From: B1Sed10-231 sp046483385 | GTDB lineage: Bacteria > Planctomycetota > Brocadiia > SM23-32 | Direction of reading: 5' to 3' | DNA length: 36,369 bases | Assembly (NCBI GenBank): GCA_046483385.1 | Contig: JAWODG010000200.1 | Span: 1-36,369, forward strand | Shown here: one piece after another, positions 24,132 through 33,835 of the stretch | Numbering within the stretch: position 1 is the first letter of the stretch | How the letters are laid out: every line of letters begins with the position of its first letter | Program-made: the position numbers and the translations under genes | Notes under the pieces: model-generated | What the model was told of the DNA's origin: nothing | The model's input: only the letters and a program-made list of their open reading frames with translations | The model's database searches: none

Positions 24132-25151
24132 GTGAAGCTGCGTTGTGCCAGATCAGCTTCCGCAAACGAGGACGCAGCCCCCATGCGCGACCTGAAGGGA
24201 ACGGCCGAAGCCCTGTTGGAGGAACTGGGAGAACAAAACCGACGCATCCTCGAGACGGAGAGGAAGGTCCAGGCCACGCGAGCCACGGTCAACGAACTGC
24301 GGGGCCGGCTCGCTGACGACGCGACGGGCGCCCGGCTCGTGGAGCGGCTGCACGAGCAGATTGCCGAGCTGGAGAGCGAGTGTGTGGCCGGCTGGCACCG
24401 ATGCCTCGGCGGCTGGATCGAGCGGCTGAGGGAACTGAACGGCGAACTCGAAAGGCTGGACAATCTGGCGGCGCTGGGAGAACTGTCCGCATCGGTGGCC
24501 CACGAGATCCGCAACCCCCTCTGCGGCATACTGCTTTCCTCCGAAGTGCTTCAGACGAAAATGGACGCCGGAGATTCCCGCCACACCGTCCTGCAGAACC
24601 TTCACCGCGAGGCGGAGAAGATGGAGAAGGTCGTCTATAACCTCCTGCACTTCGCCCGCAGCTACGAGCCCCGCCCGACCCGCTGCGAGCTGGAGGACGT
24701 GGTGCGTGACACCGTGGATGCGGTGCGGACGAATCTGAACAAGAAGGGTATCACCGTCAACGTGCGCCGGCCGGAGGAGGGCTGCGAAGCCGTGGTGGAC
24801 CCCGATCTGATGCACCAGGTCTTCCGCAACCTGCTTCTGAACGCTGTGGACGCATGCCCGCCGGAGAGCGAACTGACGGTGGAACTGGACCTGTCGCAGG
24901 ACGGACGCAAGGCCATCGCCGCCTTCAGCGATCCCGGGGAGGGGATCGAGCCGGAGCTTCTGGAACGGATCTTTGATCCGTTCTACACGTCCAAGCACAA
25001 CGGGGTCGGCCTGGGGCTGTCGGTCACCAAGAAGATAGTTGACGCCCACGGGGGCCGCATCGACGTCTCCAGCACCCCGGGGCAGGGCACGACCTTCACC
25101 GTCGTTCTTCCCGGCGAGGCGGCCCAAACCACGGAGAAGGTCGCGGCATGA
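24132..25151 (+). CDS. Soluble sensor histidine kinase (FleS/FlgS-like)
   Basis: This 339-residue protein has no transmembrane segment. Residues 20-112 are coiled coil. The phosphoacceptor helix carries SVAHEIRNPL (His124, Asn128). The ATPase domain has the N-box NLLLNAVDA, G1 DPGEGIEPE, F-box FDPFYTSK and G2 GVGLGLSV, all intact. The GTG at 24132 has GGGAGG eight bases upstream. It heads the operon behind a strong sigma-54 promoter and overlaps the next gene (ATGA). A cytoplasmic kinase in this place is expected to sense flagellar assembly, as FlgS does. The partner could be the receiver at 25148 or the activator at 21742. Confidence 0.88.
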   Translation: MKLRCARSASANEDAAPMRDLKGTAEALLEELGEQNRRILETERKVQATRATVNELRGRLADDATGARLVERLHEQIAELESECVAGWHRCLGGWIERLRELNGELERLDNLAALGELSASVAHEIRNPLCGILLSSEVLQTKMDAGDSRHTVLQNLHREAEKMEKVVYNLLHFARSYEPRPTRCELEDVVRDTVDAVRTNLNKKGITVNVRRPEEGCEAVVDPDLMHQVFRNLLLNAVDACPPESELTVELDLSQDGRKAIAAFSDPGEGIEPELLERIFDPFYTSKHNGVGLGLSVTKKIVDAHGGRIDVSSTPGQGTTFTVVLPGEAAQTTEKVAA

Positions 25152-25930
25152 ACCGCAGCATGCTCATAGTGGACGACGAGGAAACCATCCGCTGGGCGCT
25201 GCGCGAGCTGTTTATGTCCGACGGGTGGGAGGTCCATTGCGCCGCCGACGGGGACGAGGCGGAATCGCTCATCGCCGAGCGACCCTACGATTTCATGATC
25301 ACCGACCTGAAGATGCCCGGTGTCTCCGGAGTGGAACTCATTCGCCGCGCCCGGGCGGGTAACTCGGAGATGGGCGTGATGGTGCTGACCGGCTACGCCA
25401 GCCTGGAGACGGCGCTGGAGGCCATCCGCTTGCAGGCATGGGACTACGTGACCAAGCCCTGCAAGGTCGCCTACCTGAAAGAACGCATCGACGAGTTCTT
25501 TGACGACCGGTCATCCGCCGCCGGCGGAGAGGGCGCAGGAGAGAGACTGTCCGAACCCGACGCGCGGGCTTTCCTGAAAGGCTCGGGCATGGAACTGCTG
25601 TCGTTCGAGGCGCTGGAAGGGGACGAGGACAGCCGCCGGGCGCTGACGGCCCTGCGGGAAATGTTCGCCCACGCCGGCATCGAGGCGGAGCGGGCCGGAC
25701 AACTGGTGCAGGTCTGCGTGGAGACGGTCGCGCTGGCCAACGGACGGGCCGGGCGTGTCCGGGGGCGCGCCGGCCTGCTGCACGGACACGTCGTCGTGGC
25801 CATGAATGGCCCGGGGGTCAAGGAGGTGCCCGCCGAGCGGCTGCGCGAGGTGGCCGAAAGCCTGGGGGTGAACGTCCGCCTGCTCGAACGCGGGGGCGCT
25901 ATCAGCATGGTCCTGTCCGAGGGGATATAG
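25148..25930 (+). CDS. Receiver protein with degenerate GHKL-like C-terminal domain
   Basis: This 260-residue protein has a complete receiver domain (1-120) with Asp9-Asp10, phosphoacceptor Asp53 and Lys103. Residues about 150-258 resemble an RsbW/SpoIIAB-type anti-sigma kinase fold: a helix with VCVETVALANG where ELAVSEAVTN is usual, a VVVAMNGPGV strand-turn, and LGVNVRLLERGGAISMVL at the end. The N-box Asn is not in its usual place and no glycine-rich lid is seen, so ATP use is doubtful. The next gene encodes a STAS protein, the normal partner of such domains, with only one base between them. Phosphorylation by the upstream kinase may control STAS binding. The GHKL assignment is by pattern only. 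Confidence 0.7.
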   Translation: MNRSMLIVDDEETIRWALRELFMSDGWEVHCAADGDEAESLIAERPYDFMITDLKMPGVSGVELIRRARAGNSEMGVMVLTGYASLETALEAIRLQAWDYVTKPCKVAYLKERIDEFFDDRSSAAGGEGAGERLSEPDARAFLKGSGMELLSFEALEGDEDSRRALTALREMFAHAGIEAERAGQLVQVCVETVALANGRAGRVRGRAGLLHGHVVVAMNGPGVKEVPAERLREVAESLGVNVRLLERGGAISMVLSEGI

Positions 25931-25931
25931 C

Positions 25932-26327
25932 ATGCAGTTCGAACGGTCCTGCCGGAACGGAGTCCTCCTGCTCCGAGTGGCTCAAAGGGCGCTGGTCAGA
26001 GCACCCGATTGGGACGGCGTCGCGGGGGATGACGGGGAGGAGGCGAGGATTGTGGCCCTTGATTTGCAGGAAGCAGAGTTCGTGAGCAGCCTCTTCTGGC
26101 AGGCGTGCGTGGAGTTGCACGGACGGCTGGCCGCGCAAAGCCGCGAACTGGTGCTGCTCAACCTGGACGAGAGTCAACGCCGGTTGCTCGAACTCATCGA
26201 GGGAGCCACGCGGATGCCGGTGCTCGGCAGCAAAGCCGAACTCGACCGCCACGCCGCCCGCGGGCTGCCCCGTGCGCGTTCAGACGAAGGCGTGACCGGC
26301 CGCGAGAAGAGGATGTTGTGGGGCTGA
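25932..26327 (+). CDS. STAS domain protein (anti-sigma antagonist-like)
   Basis: This 131-residue soluble protein has the STAS pattern. The strand IVALDLQEAEFVSS is followed by a helix FWQACVELHGRLAAQ, the strand ELVLLNLD and LLELIEGATRMPVL. Ser52-Ser53 match the place of the phosphorylated Ser in SpoIIAA (DSSG), but the Asp is Val here and the Gly is Leu. The last 25 residues are basic and probably disordered. ATG 25932 has GAGGGG about eight bases upstream. It follows the receiver-GHKL gene directly, so a partner-switch pair is likely. Confidence 0.75.
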   Translation: MQFERSCRNGVLLLRVAQRALVRAPDWDGVAGDDGEEARIVALDLQEAEFVSSLFWQACVELHGRLAAQSRELVLLNLDESQRRLLELIEGATRMPVLGSKAELDRHAARGLPRARSDEGVTGREKRMLWG

Positions 26328-26357
26328 GACCCCGAAGCGCTCGTCACTACTCCTGCA

Positions 26358-28973
26358 ATGGCCGCCCGAGAGATGCGTGAAGGTCCCGGCACAGACCTGC
26401 CCGGCGAGGAGCCCGAACCCACCCCGGCGGACGAGCCCACCGAGGAGATGGACCTCTCGGATTCCTCCGCCCCGGGGGACGAGAGCCGCGAATCGGATGT
26501 GGGCCATCAGGTGAGTGACTCGACTTCCGAGCCCACACCCGCCGCTGAAGACGCAGTGGACGAGGGTGGCCCAACCGATGACGAGGCCCCGTCAAACATC
26601 CAGACGGAGGCCCCGTCGGAGGACGAACCCGCCTCCGAAGCCGAGGAGGAAGCAGCCTCGAGTGACGGGAAGGATGCGGAGCCGGAGCCGGTGGCCGATG
26701 CGGACGAGCAGCCCGCGGAGGAGGTTGCCGAGTCTGCCGAAGCCGGCGAGGAGGACCTTCTGCCACCCGGGATATCCGCGGTCGAGCTTCCCCTGATCGG
26801 CGCGGTTCCTTTGTGGCTGCTGGGCGCCGTCGCAGGGCTGGGCACGCTGGTGTTCTCCTCGCTGTTCCTGCTGGGACTCCGCTCGTGGCGCTCCGCCCCC
26901 GCCGCGCCGCCTCCGCCGGCGGCTGTCTCTGAGGAAGGGGAGGAGCCCCTGACCCCGCCCCCGGAGCCGTTACCGGCGGAGAAGCTGGCGGCGATGGACT
27001 ACGAATCCCTTATCGACGCCGCCCGGGACTGCATGAGCCGGGCCGAATACGCGGCCGCCGCGCAGCTCGCGCGGGAGGCCGCCTCGCGCGAGGAGGAAGG
27101 CATCGCGCGCGTGCTGCTGGCGCGGGAGATTCTTGCCCGCGCGCTGACGGAACTGGGTCATTACAAGGAGGCGCTCCGCCTGAGCGAGTCGCTGCGCGCC
27201 GTCAGCCGCCCCGGCGACGAGCTGTGGAAGCACGCCCTCATCACCTCCATCACGTGCGTCAATCGGCAGGAGAGGTGGAAGGAACTCTACCGCTATCTGT
27301 GCCTGCTGAGGGCCAACAGCGCCCGCTACGGGGACGAGGCCGTGCTGAACCGCTGGCTGGCCTACAACAGGGCCATGGTCCGAGTGCGGCTCTACCTCGA
27401 GATGACCGAGGGTGGCCGGCGACTCTACGGGACCCAGCCGCCGCCCCTCGGCCGCGCCCCCTGCAACTGCCGGCCCCTGGCGGAGCACGACATCGTGGTG
27501 GTGACGGGAAAATACGGCGACGGCAGCGTCGAGGTTGACTTCAGCGTCGGCGACCTGGACCTCCGCGCGGAAGGCGCCGACCTCGCCGCCGTTCTGCGGG
27601 CGCTGGAACAGGAGACCGGGCTGGAGATCCGCCAGGCGCCCCCGGGCGAGCACGTGGTCAGCGCCCGCCTGAAGGCCGTCGCTCCCGAACACGCCCTCGA
27701 GATGGTGCTGGGCGCGGTCGGATTCCAGGCCGACGTCAGCGACGGGGTGGCCCGAGTGGGCGAGTTGGACCCGCGTCCGGAGTCGGCCGCCGAAGCCCGC
27801 AGGGATGCCCTCTGGAGCGCACAGGAGTTCCTCATCCTCTACCCCGAGTCCGTCAACGTCGCGGAGGCTTACTACGCCCTCGGGCATCTCTACATGCTTG
27901 ACGGACACACCGCCATGGCGCTGGACCAACTGGAGATCCTGTGCAGCCAGTACCCGCGCTCCTCTTGGGCGGCCCACGCCCACTACGTCGCCGGACGCAC
28001 CTTCTACGAACAGAAGAACTGGGAGGCGGCCGAGCGGGAACTGTTGCTGCTGACGGACGGATCACCCGGCCATCGGCTGGCCCCCTCCGCCTACCTGTGG
28101 GCGGCGCAGAGCCAGGTGAAAATGCAGAAATACGCGGAAGCCGTCGGCTGCTTCCGCCGCGCGCTGGCCCACGAGGCGAACGAACCCATGGAAGTCGAGA
28201 TACTCTACAACATCGCCTACTGCATGGAGAAGTCCGGCATCTCCCCGCTGGAGGTCGAGGAACGCTACCTGGAACTGCGCACCCGGTTTCCCAGCACACC
28301 GTTCGCCCGCCGCGCCGATTATCGACTGGCCCGCATGGCACTGGACGACGGGCGCTACCGCACGGCCGCCGCGCGCTACGAGTTCTTCCTCAGCAACTGG
28401 CCCATCGACAGCGAACAGAGCCCCGCCGTGTGCAGGGACCTGGTATTCGCCTACCTGCACGCCGGCGAGCACATCCGCGCGGTGATGCTGGGGGAGGTCA
28501 TGGCGTCCACCTTCGGCCGCCGGGAGGAGTACTGGCAGGCCCTGCCGGGGTTGCTGGAGGCCTGTCGGCAATGTGCGCTGAACGAGATTGCGGTCGAGAT
28601 GCTCGACAGGGCTCTGGCCGTTGCGGAGGAGCCGCGCCGCCGGGCCTCACTTATCGTGCAGAAGGCCGGCTTCCTGATGGACATGGACAAATACGAGGCG
28701 GCGGGCGCCGCGCTGGCAAGCATCGAAGGGCAGAGCCACGACGGCGCACTGGCCGAACGCGCCGCCCTGTGCAGGGCGCGCCTGGCTCTGGCCCGCGACC
28801 CGGCCCGCGGCATCGAGGTGTGCCGCCGGCTGGCGACGGGGGGCGGAACCGAAGAGGTGCGCACCGAGGCGTTGCGCCTGATGGGACGCCACTACCGGCG
28901 AGTCGGCCGCTTTGACCGGGCGGCACTCATCTACTCGGGCAAGTGCCCGGTGGAGGAGGAGACGGGCTCATGA
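26358..28973 (+). CDS. Large membrane-anchored TPR protein with STN-like domain
   Basis: This protein has 871 residues. Residues 1-140 are highly acidic and Pro/Glu/Ser-rich, hence disordered. Residues about 144-174 are a single transmembrane helix (LPLIGAVPLWLLGAVAGLG and onward). Pro-rich and TPR-like helices follow (about 210-370). Residues about 394-470 fit a secretin-type STN domain: LRAEGADLAAVLRALEQ, then VSARLKAVAPEHALEMVLGAVGF. Many TPR repeats continue to the end. The start is uncertain because no clear ribosome site precedes 26358; ATG 26373 is an alternative. Arg residues just after the helix suggest that the large C-terminal part faces the cytoplasm, which would be odd for STN. 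The stop overlaps the next gene by four bases. The function is unknown, but it sits in the flagellar regulatory operon. Confidence 0.75.
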   Translation: MAAREMREGPGTDLPGEEPEPTPADEPTEEMDLSDSSAPGDESRESDVGHQVSDSTSEPTPAAEDAVDEGGPTDDEAPSNIQTEAPSEDEPASEAEEEAASSDGKDAEPEPVADADEQPAEEVAESAEAGEEDLLPPGISAVELPLIGAVPLWLLGAVAGLGTLVFSSLFLLGLRSWRSAPAAPPPPAAVSEEGEEPLTPPPEPLPAEKLAAMDYESLIDAARDCMSRAEYAAAAQLAREAASREEEGIARVLLAREILARALTELGHYKEALRLSESLRAVSRPGDELWKHALITSITCVNRQERWKELYRYLCLLRANSARYGDEAVLNRWLAYNRAMVRVRLYLEMTEGGRRLYGTQPPPLGRAPCNCRPLAEHDIVVVTGKYGDGSVEVDFSVGDLDLRAEGADLAAVLRALEQETGLEIRQAPPGEHVVSARLKAVAPEHALEMVLGAVGFQADVSDGVARVGELDPRPESAAEARRDALWSAQEFLILYPESVNVAEAYYALGHLYMLDGHTAMALDQLEILCSQYPRSSWAAHAHYVAGRTFYEQKNWEAAERELLLLTDGSPGHRLAPSAYLWAAQSQVKMQKYAEAVGCFRRALAHEANEPMEVEILYNIAYCMEKSGISPLEVEERYLELRTRFPSTPFARRADYRLARMALDDGRYRTAAARYEFFLSNWPIDSEQSPAVCRDLVFAYLHAGEHIRAVMLGEVMASTFGRREEYWQALPGLLEACRQCALNEIAVEMLDRALAVAEEPRRRASLIVQKAGFLMDMDKYEAAGAALASIEGQSHDGALAERAALCRARLALARDPARGIEVCRRLATGGGTEEVRTEALRLMGRHYRRVGRFDRAALIYSGKCPVEEETGS

Positions 28974-29581
28974 AAGGCGTTGGCATGGTTGTTGCGATCG
29001 TACCTCTGTTGGTGGGCGCGGCGGTGGCCGCTCCGACAGCCGAGGAGGAAGCCGCCACGGCGGCCGACCGGCCTTACGCCGGTCCCCCGCTGTCGGTCTA
29101 CCATGAGCCGCTGGAGGACCCCGACGCCGGCCGGCTTTACGAACCGACGGCCCGCCTTCTGGAGGCGGCCCGGAGCATGCCCGACAGGATCGCGCTGCCC
29201 GAGCCGCGGCCGGAACCGCTGCCCCCGGTCAAAGAGCAGACGACGTCGGCAGAGCCGGTGGAGATTCCGGAACCGCCCGAGGAGGAGTGGATGCCCGTGG
29301 TGGACAGGCCCGTAGTCGAGGAGGCCGAACTGGCCCACATCTACTACATGGCGGAGCGCTATGCTGAGGCCGCGCTGCTTTACGGGCGGCTCCACCAGAA
29401 GAATCCGAGCGACCAACACACCGCAATTATGTTGCTGCTGAGCCACCGCAACGCGGGCCACAAGGAGGAAGCCCGGAAGCTGCTCCAGGACCTGCGGGCG
29501 GAGGCGTCGTCGGCCGAGTGGACCGAATGGATGGAACAGATGGAAGAGCTGGCACAACCGCTCTCAGGGGGGGCGCAATGA
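28970..29581 (+). CDS. Exported TPR-like protein
   Basis: This 203-residue protein has a signal peptide (MKGVGMVVAIVPLLVGAAVAAP, cleavage near residue 20). A long Glu/Pro-rich linker (about 70-115) follows, and then two TPR-like helix pairs (AELAHIYYMAERYAEAALLYGRLHQKNPSDQHT and on). ATG 28970 has GGAGG upstream and overlaps the previous stop. The next gene overlaps its stop in turn. No enzyme motif is seen. Its export and position suggest it works with the large TPR-STN protein at the envelope. Confidence 0.75.
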   Translation: MKGVGMVVAIVPLLVGAAVAAPTAEEEAATAADRPYAGPPLSVYHEPLEDPDAGRLYEPTARLLEAARSMPDRIALPEPRPEPLPPVKEQTTSAEPVEIPEPPEEEWMPVVDRPVVEEAELAHIYYMAERYAEAALLYGRLHQKNPSDQHTAIMLLLSHRNAGHKEEARKLLQDLRAEASSAEWTEWMEQMEELAQPLSGGAQ

Positions 29582-29988
29582 AGACGCTCGCCGAACAACT
29601 GATCGCCGCCTACCAACAAGAGAAGCAACTGTATGATCGGGTGCTCGAACTGGTCGACGAGCAGACCCGCATCATGAGCGAGCAGCCCAACCCCCGGCGC
29701 GTTCTGGAAATCTGCCGGGAAGTCGAAGACCTGATGGGCGACATCGAGGCCGTCGAGCGGGCCATCCGACCGCTCAAGCAGGAATGGCAGGAAACAAGGA
29801 GCGACCCCACGGGCGAACTGGACCGGCTGCTGGCCTCCATCGAGAAGCAGATAGAGCGCATCAGCGAGCGGCAGCAGAACGTGCAGGAAGGCTTGCTTGC
29901 CTACGTCGAACGCGAGAAACAGACCATGGACGAGGCCCGCGCCTCGATAAACGCGCGCCGGGCCGGGAATCTCTACCGTGCGGGATGA
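29578..29988 (+). CDS. flgN: FlgN-like flagellar export chaperone
   Basis: This 136-residue all-helical cytoplasmic protein contains LAEQLIAAYQQEKQLYDRVLELVDEQTRIM, a central helix with ICREVEDLMGDIEAVERAI, and a C-terminal coiled coil. The pattern of a first helix with L and Y spacing followed by LxEQ matches the FlgN family, which guards hook-associated proteins FlgK and FlgL. The family is very divergent, so the call rests on length, helix pattern and flagellar context. It overlaps both neighbours by a few bases. Confidence 0.6.
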   Translation: MKTLAEQLIAAYQQEKQLYDRVLELVDEQTRIMSEQPNPRRVLEICREVEDLMGDIEAVERAIRPLKQEWQETRSDPTGELDRLLASIEKQIERISERQQNVQEGLLAYVEREKQTMDEARASINARRAGNLYRAG

Positions 29989-31233
29989 GGGTGGAACCGA
30001 CTTGAAGCTGGCGGAGGACAAACTGCAGGCCGGGCCGGAGGAGATCCGGGCGCTCGAAGAGGCGTTCGAGCACTTCAGCCGGCAGACCGCCCAGCTCAAG
30101 CAGGCCTATGAGGAACTCAAGGAGCGCGCCGATCAGGTCAACCTCGAACTCGAGCAGGCCAACCGCGAACTCGAGCGGAAAGTGCAGGAGCTGGACGAGG
30201 CCTACAACTTCCAGCACAGCATCCTCGAGAGCATCCCCACCGCCGTCGTGGTGACCGACCTGGAGGGCCGCGTGCGCACGTTCAACGCGGCCGCGGAACG
30301 GATGTGGGGCGTGCGGCGAGAAGAGGCGCGCGACCGACACTACAAGGAACTCATGGCCCCCCATCACCTCCTGCTGGAGCGGGTGCTGGGCGGCGGGTCG
30401 GCGCAGGAGGCAGAGCGCCGGGAACTGGACGGGCCCGAACCGCGCGTCATCTCCAGCACTGCCTGCCTGGTGGAGAACTCCGCCGGCCGCCCCATCGGCG
30501 CCGTCCAGCTCGACCGCGACATCACCCGGCTGTGCGACCTTCAGACCGAACTCTACCGGCAGGGCAAGCTGGCCGACCTGGGCAAGATGGCCGCCGGGCT
30601 GGCCCACGAGATCCGCAAGCCCCTCAACGGCATAAAGGGCTTCGCCAGCATCCTGCGGCGCAGCCTGGAGGAGGACCAGAAGCACGAGCGATACGTCAAT
30701 AACATCGTGGGGGCGGCCGACCGACTCAACGGCCTGCTGACCCGCCTGCTGGATTTTGCGCGACCCGACAGCGTCCGCCTGGTGCGCTGCGACCTGAGGG
30801 AGGAGGCGGAGCAGATTGCCGAGTTCGTACGGGCCGAACACCCGGACGCCCCGGCCCAGATCGCCGTCGCCGTCCGGGACGACGCCCGCTGGGTGAGCGC
30901 CGACCCCGACAAGCTCAAACAGATCCTGCTGAACCTTGTGCAAAATGCCGTGGAGGTCCTGAACGAGGAGGAGGGCGAGGTAACGGTTGCCGCCACGCCC
31001 GGCGACGAGGAGGTGTGGGTGGAGGTCCGAGACACCGGGCCCGGCATGGCGCCCGATCAGGTGGAGAAGATTATGGAGCCGTTTTACACGGGCAAGGAGA
31101 ACGGGACGGGCCTGGGGCTCTGCATCGTCCACCGGATACTGCAACTGCACGGAGCGCGGCTGGAAGTGGACAGTGAGCCGGGTCGCGGCACGGTCATGTC
31201 CTTCGGCCTGCCGCCGGCGACTTCGGAGGAGAA

Positions 31234-31237
<4 letters not shown>
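29978..31237 (+). CDS. PAS-domain sensor histidine kinase
   Basis: This 419-residue soluble protein has a coiled coil at 20-78 and a PAS domain at about 80-185 (ILESIPTAVVVTDLEGRVRTFNAAAERMWG). The phosphoacceptor helix has GLAHEIRKPLNG (His210). The ATPase domain has LVQNAVEVL, DTGPGMAPD, MEPFYTGKENGTGLGL. The residue four after His is Lys214, where HisKA kinases have Asn or Thr. The GTG at 29978 overlaps the previous gene; TTG 30002 behind GAGGGTGG is an alternative start. It overlaps the NtrC-type gene at 31234 (ATGA), so they are a cognate pair. Confidence 0.88.
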
Positions 31238-32607
<1,370 letters not shown>

Positions 32608-32681
32608 GGCCGGAAACTTCTTCCGCCCTCTCGACGGACAGGCCGCGGCCCGCGCCGATACATCCTCAAATGCCTTTCTCC

Positions 32682-32697
32682 CGGCCCTTCGGGGCCG
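32682..32697. repeat. UUCG-loop hairpin upstream of flgB
   Basis: CGGCCC-TTCG-GGGCCG is a perfect six-base stem with a stable TTCG loop. It lies 74 bases after the activator stop and 13 bases before the flgB promoter. No T-run follows, so it is at most a weak terminator or mRNA end. Confidence 0.5.
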
Positions 32698-32709
32698 ATC
32701 GAGCTACTT

Positions 32710-32724
32710 TGGTATCCTTTTTGC
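32710..32724 (+). promoter_or_regulatory. Sigma-54 promoter of the flgB operon
   Basis: TGGTATCCTTTTTGC keeps TGG and TTGC at exact spacing with a T-rich spacer. Transcription would start near 32736, about 37 bases before the flgB ATG. Confidence 0.8.
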
Positions 32725-32772
32725 GCCTACCCCATGGGAAGCAGTACGTCGGTATCCCAAGGAGGCACGAAC

Positions 32773-33129
32773 ATGGGTCTTCTCAACTGCGACGGGTTGC
32801 TCAGGCTGCTGGACGCGGCCCAGTTCAACCACGACGTGGTGGCCAACAACCTGGCGAACCTTAACACCCCCGGATACCGCACGCAGAGGGTGCGGTTCGC
32901 GCGGGAGCTGAAGGACCTGCTGGACGAGACCGGGCACCTGCGGCCCGGCAAGGAGATAGAGACCGAACTGTGGCGGCCAATGTTCCGCGATGTCGGGGCG
33001 GACGGCAACGACGTGAAGCTGGAACGCGAGATCGTCCAGCTCAACAAGAATGGCATCCGCATGCGGCTTTACCTGGCGGCCGTCAAGTCGCGCGTGCAGC
33101 GACTGCGGGCGGCCATTGAGGGGAGGTAA
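32773..33129 (+). CDS. flgB: Flagellar basal-body rod protein FlgB
   Basis: This 118-residue proximal rod subunit is exported by the flagellar type III system. The N-terminal rod motif HDVVANNLANLNTPGYRTQRVRF is clear. The C-terminus is helical with VQLNKNGIRMRLYLAAVKSRVQRL. At 118 residues it is somewhat shorter than the common 130-140. ATG 32773 has AAGGAGG about eight bases upstream and is preferred over the ATG at 32734. It is the first gene of the basal-body operon and lies three bases before flgC. Confidence 0.93.
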   Translation: MGLLNCDGLLRLLDAAQFNHDVVANNLANLNTPGYRTQRVRFARELKDLLDETGHLRPGKEIETELWRPMFRDVGADGNDVKLEREIVQLNKNGIRMRLYLAAVKSRVQRLRAAIEGR

Positions 33130-33132
33130 GCG

Positions 33133-33537
33133 GTGAACAACGAGTCGCTTTTCCGGTCCTTCGACATCTCCGGGTCCGGGCTGCACGCCGAGTGGGTGCG
33201 CCTTCAGGTGGTGGCCAACAACGTGGCCAACGCGGAGACCACGCGCACGCCGGAGGGCGGACCCTACCGGCGGCGCCACGTGATGTTCTCCACGCTGCTG
33301 GACGGGCTGAACGGCGTGAGCGTCCGGGGCGTCGTCCCCTCCCAGGACCCTCCGCGGCGGGTGTACGAGCCCGGCCACCCGGACGCCGATGGAGAAGGCT
33401 TCGTGGCCATGCCCAACGTCAAGGTGCCGATGGAGATGGTTGACCTGCTGACGGCCAGCCGGGCCTACGAGGCCAACCTCATCGCCATGCGCAATTTCAA
33501 GCAGATCTGCGAAGAGACCCTCAAGCTGCTCAGGTGA
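33133..33537 (+). CDS. flgC: Flagellar basal-body rod protein FlgC
   Basis: This is a 134-residue rod protein. The N-terminus has FDISGSGLHAEWVRLQVVANNVANAETT, the rod-family signature. The central PYRRRHVMF and the C-terminal MPNVKVPMEMVDLLTASRAYEANLIAMRNFKQ are typical of FlgC. The GTG at 33133 follows GGGAGG. It sits in the order flgB-flgC-fliE, which is widely conserved. Confidence 0.95.
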   Translation: MNNESLFRSFDISGSGLHAEWVRLQVVANNVANAETTRTPEGGPYRRRHVMFSTLLDGLNGVSVRGVVPSQDPPRRVYEPGHPDADGEGFVAMPNVKVPMEMVDLLTASRAYEANLIAMRNFKQICEETLKLLR

Positions 33538-33541
33538 CGCC

Positions 33542-33832
33542 ATGGACATATCCCCGGTAACACCAAACGGCCCCCAGAAGCTGCCGCAGCAGGGCAACGG
33601 CGCTCAGGACGGGCCGGACTTCAAGGAGTTGATGGACAACTACCTGCAGGAGGTCAACAGCCTGCAGGAGGAGGCGGACAAGGCCGTGCTCGACCTGGCC
33701 GCCGGGCGCAAGGACAACCTCCATCAGGTGGTCTCGGCCCTCAACGAGGCCGACCTCAGCTTCCGCCTGATGATGGAGGTGCGCAACAAGCTGATGGACG
33801 CCTACAGGGAAATCATGAGAATGCAGGTGTAA
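33542..33832 (+). CDS. fliE: Flagellar hook-basal body complex protein FliE
   Basis: This 96-residue protein joins the MS ring to the rod. The C-terminal helices carry KDNLHQVVSALNEADLSFRLMMEVRNKLMDAYREIMRMQV, the FliE core. The N-terminal 25 residues are polar and variable. ATG 33542 has AGGTGA just upstream, which includes the flgC stop. It ends three bases before fliF. Confidence 0.95.
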   Translation: MDISPVTPNGPQKLPQQGNGAQDGPDFKELMDNYLQEVNSLQEEADKAVLDLAAGRKDNLHQVVSALNEADLSFRLMMEVRNKLMDAYREIMRMQV

Positions 33833-33835
33833 CGG

